Positions 63,440 through 64,000 of a stretch of DNA of 64,000 nucleotides are shown in pieces. The notes below the pieces were generated by a model. That model was not told the DNA's origin, did no database searches, and was given only the letters and a program-made list of their open reading frames with translations. The stretch's first letter is position 1, and each line of letters begins with the position of its first letter. The stretch covers positions 124,001-188,000 of the forward strand of contig JH720296.1 in the NCBI GenBank assembly GCA_000231825.2, given 5' to 3'. The DNA is from Tetrahymena elliotti 4EA (taxonomy: Eukaryota > Ciliophora > Oligohymenophorea > Hymenostomatida > Tetrahymenidae). A program made the translations under genes and the position numbers.

Positions 63440-64000
63440 TCATTTTCTCCAGTTGTTAAAATTTAGTGGAGCTTTTATTTCAATTTTTTTTGCATTTGGA
63501 GTTGATTGAAGAGATGCCTGTTTATATTTGGTAAGTTCATTTTTATTTATAAATTTTAGATTGTCTTGAAATTTAAAAGAAGTAATAGAAACACGATTTT
63601 CATCATGCTTATTACTAGATTTATTTTTTTTGTCTTATTTAGACACATTTACTCTTTTCGACTATTTACTTGTTTGGATATTTTTTCTGTTATAATTATT
63701 ATTTTCAAAAAAGAAAGAGTTTACCATTTAAAATGGTAAGTCTTTAGCTTGTTTTTTTATAAATTCATTTGTGAGGCAAAATTATTCCATTTTTTGAGGT
63801 GTTTGAGGTTGTTTTACTTCTGCAATAAAATAATTTGCATTACTTTATTTATTAAAAGCTTACTATTATAATTACTATGGTTGACTTTTATCTTTTTTTT
63901 CTTTTATTTATTGTTATAATCTGCTCATCCAATTATTTTTTAGAGTGTTACCTCTCATGAAATTTGATCTAGAGCTAAATATTTCATCTTCTACTGGTAT
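63440..64000 (-). CDS. 3' part of a Gln/Asn/Lys-rich protein, truncated by window edge
   Basis: An uninterrupted frame of 186 codons runs from the window edge at 64000 to TGA at 63440; the start lies to the right. The residues are polar and basic with several TAA/TAG glutamines, and contain TPQKMEQF and STPNAKKIEIKAP, which could be phosphorylation sites. No domain is recognisable and no intron is needed. It is probably a disordered C-terminal tail. Confidence 0.65.

Noticed and set aside
1..64000. Many genes look like pseudogenes with in-frame TAA and TAG
   Set aside because: These codons are glutamine in this lineage; frames, splice phases and conserved motifs agree across all of them, and only TGA terminates.

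Overview
The window is a stretch of ciliate nuclear DNA, most like the macronuclear genome of Tetrahymena. It is extremely AT-rich. Long protein-coding frames appear only when TAA and TAG are read as glutamine, and every gene resolved here ends at TGA. Introns begin GTAA or GTAT, end in AG after a T/A-rich stretch, and are mostly 45-120 nt, which fits Tetrahymena better than Paramecium (introns of about 25 nt). Read with the standard code, the window shows only short fragments. Most exon joins below were checked by reading phase, so exon lengths sum to whole codon numbers.

Left part (0-18.4 kb): a tRNA-Phe(GAA); an LYR-motif protein resembling ISD11; a calcineurin-like metallophosphoesterase; a glutamine-rich coiled-coil protein (minus strand); a 12-exon gene for the nexin-dynein regulatory complex ATPase DRC11/IQCA1 (cilia); mitochondrial EF-Tu on the minus strand with two unusually long introns; a long coiled-coil protein; and a small two-exon protein.

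Centre (19.6-29 kb): a multi-pass membrane protein with a histidine-kinase-type ATPase domain and a very long Gln/Asn-rich tail. Its stop codon opens a diverged four-copy tandem repeat. It is followed on the minus strand by a nine-exon TBC-TLDc protein (TBC1D24-like) with a possible N-myristoylation start.

Right part (29-64 kb): after about 2.8 kb of empty AT-rich DNA come two tandem paralogous cation channels on the minus strand. They are six-segment channels with a cyclic-nucleotide-binding domain. Both have TGSN where potassium channels have GYG, and both carry a CCHC zinc-knuckle motif after the nucleotide-binding domain. Next are an unknown coiled-coil/membrane protein and a PIG-X-like subunit of GPI mannosyltransferase I (plus strand). 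A giant Piezo mechanosensitive channel gene of about 14 kb follows on the minus strand, then a five-exon unknown gene and the 3' part of one more gene cut by the window edge.

There is no operon-like organisation; genes are separated by AT-rich spacers of 0.3-2.8 kb. The functional themes are cilia and signalling (DRC11, Piezo, the two channels, the histidine-kinase-like protein, TBC-TLDc), mitochondria (EF-Tu, LYR protein) and GPI-anchor synthesis (PIG-X). I saw no transposon, CRISPR array, rRNA gene or telomeric repeat. The features most worth following are the paired TGSN/zinc-knuckle channels, the tandem repeats that start exactly at stop codons of two unrelated genes, and the histidine-kinase-like protein with its degenerate phosphoacceptor region.
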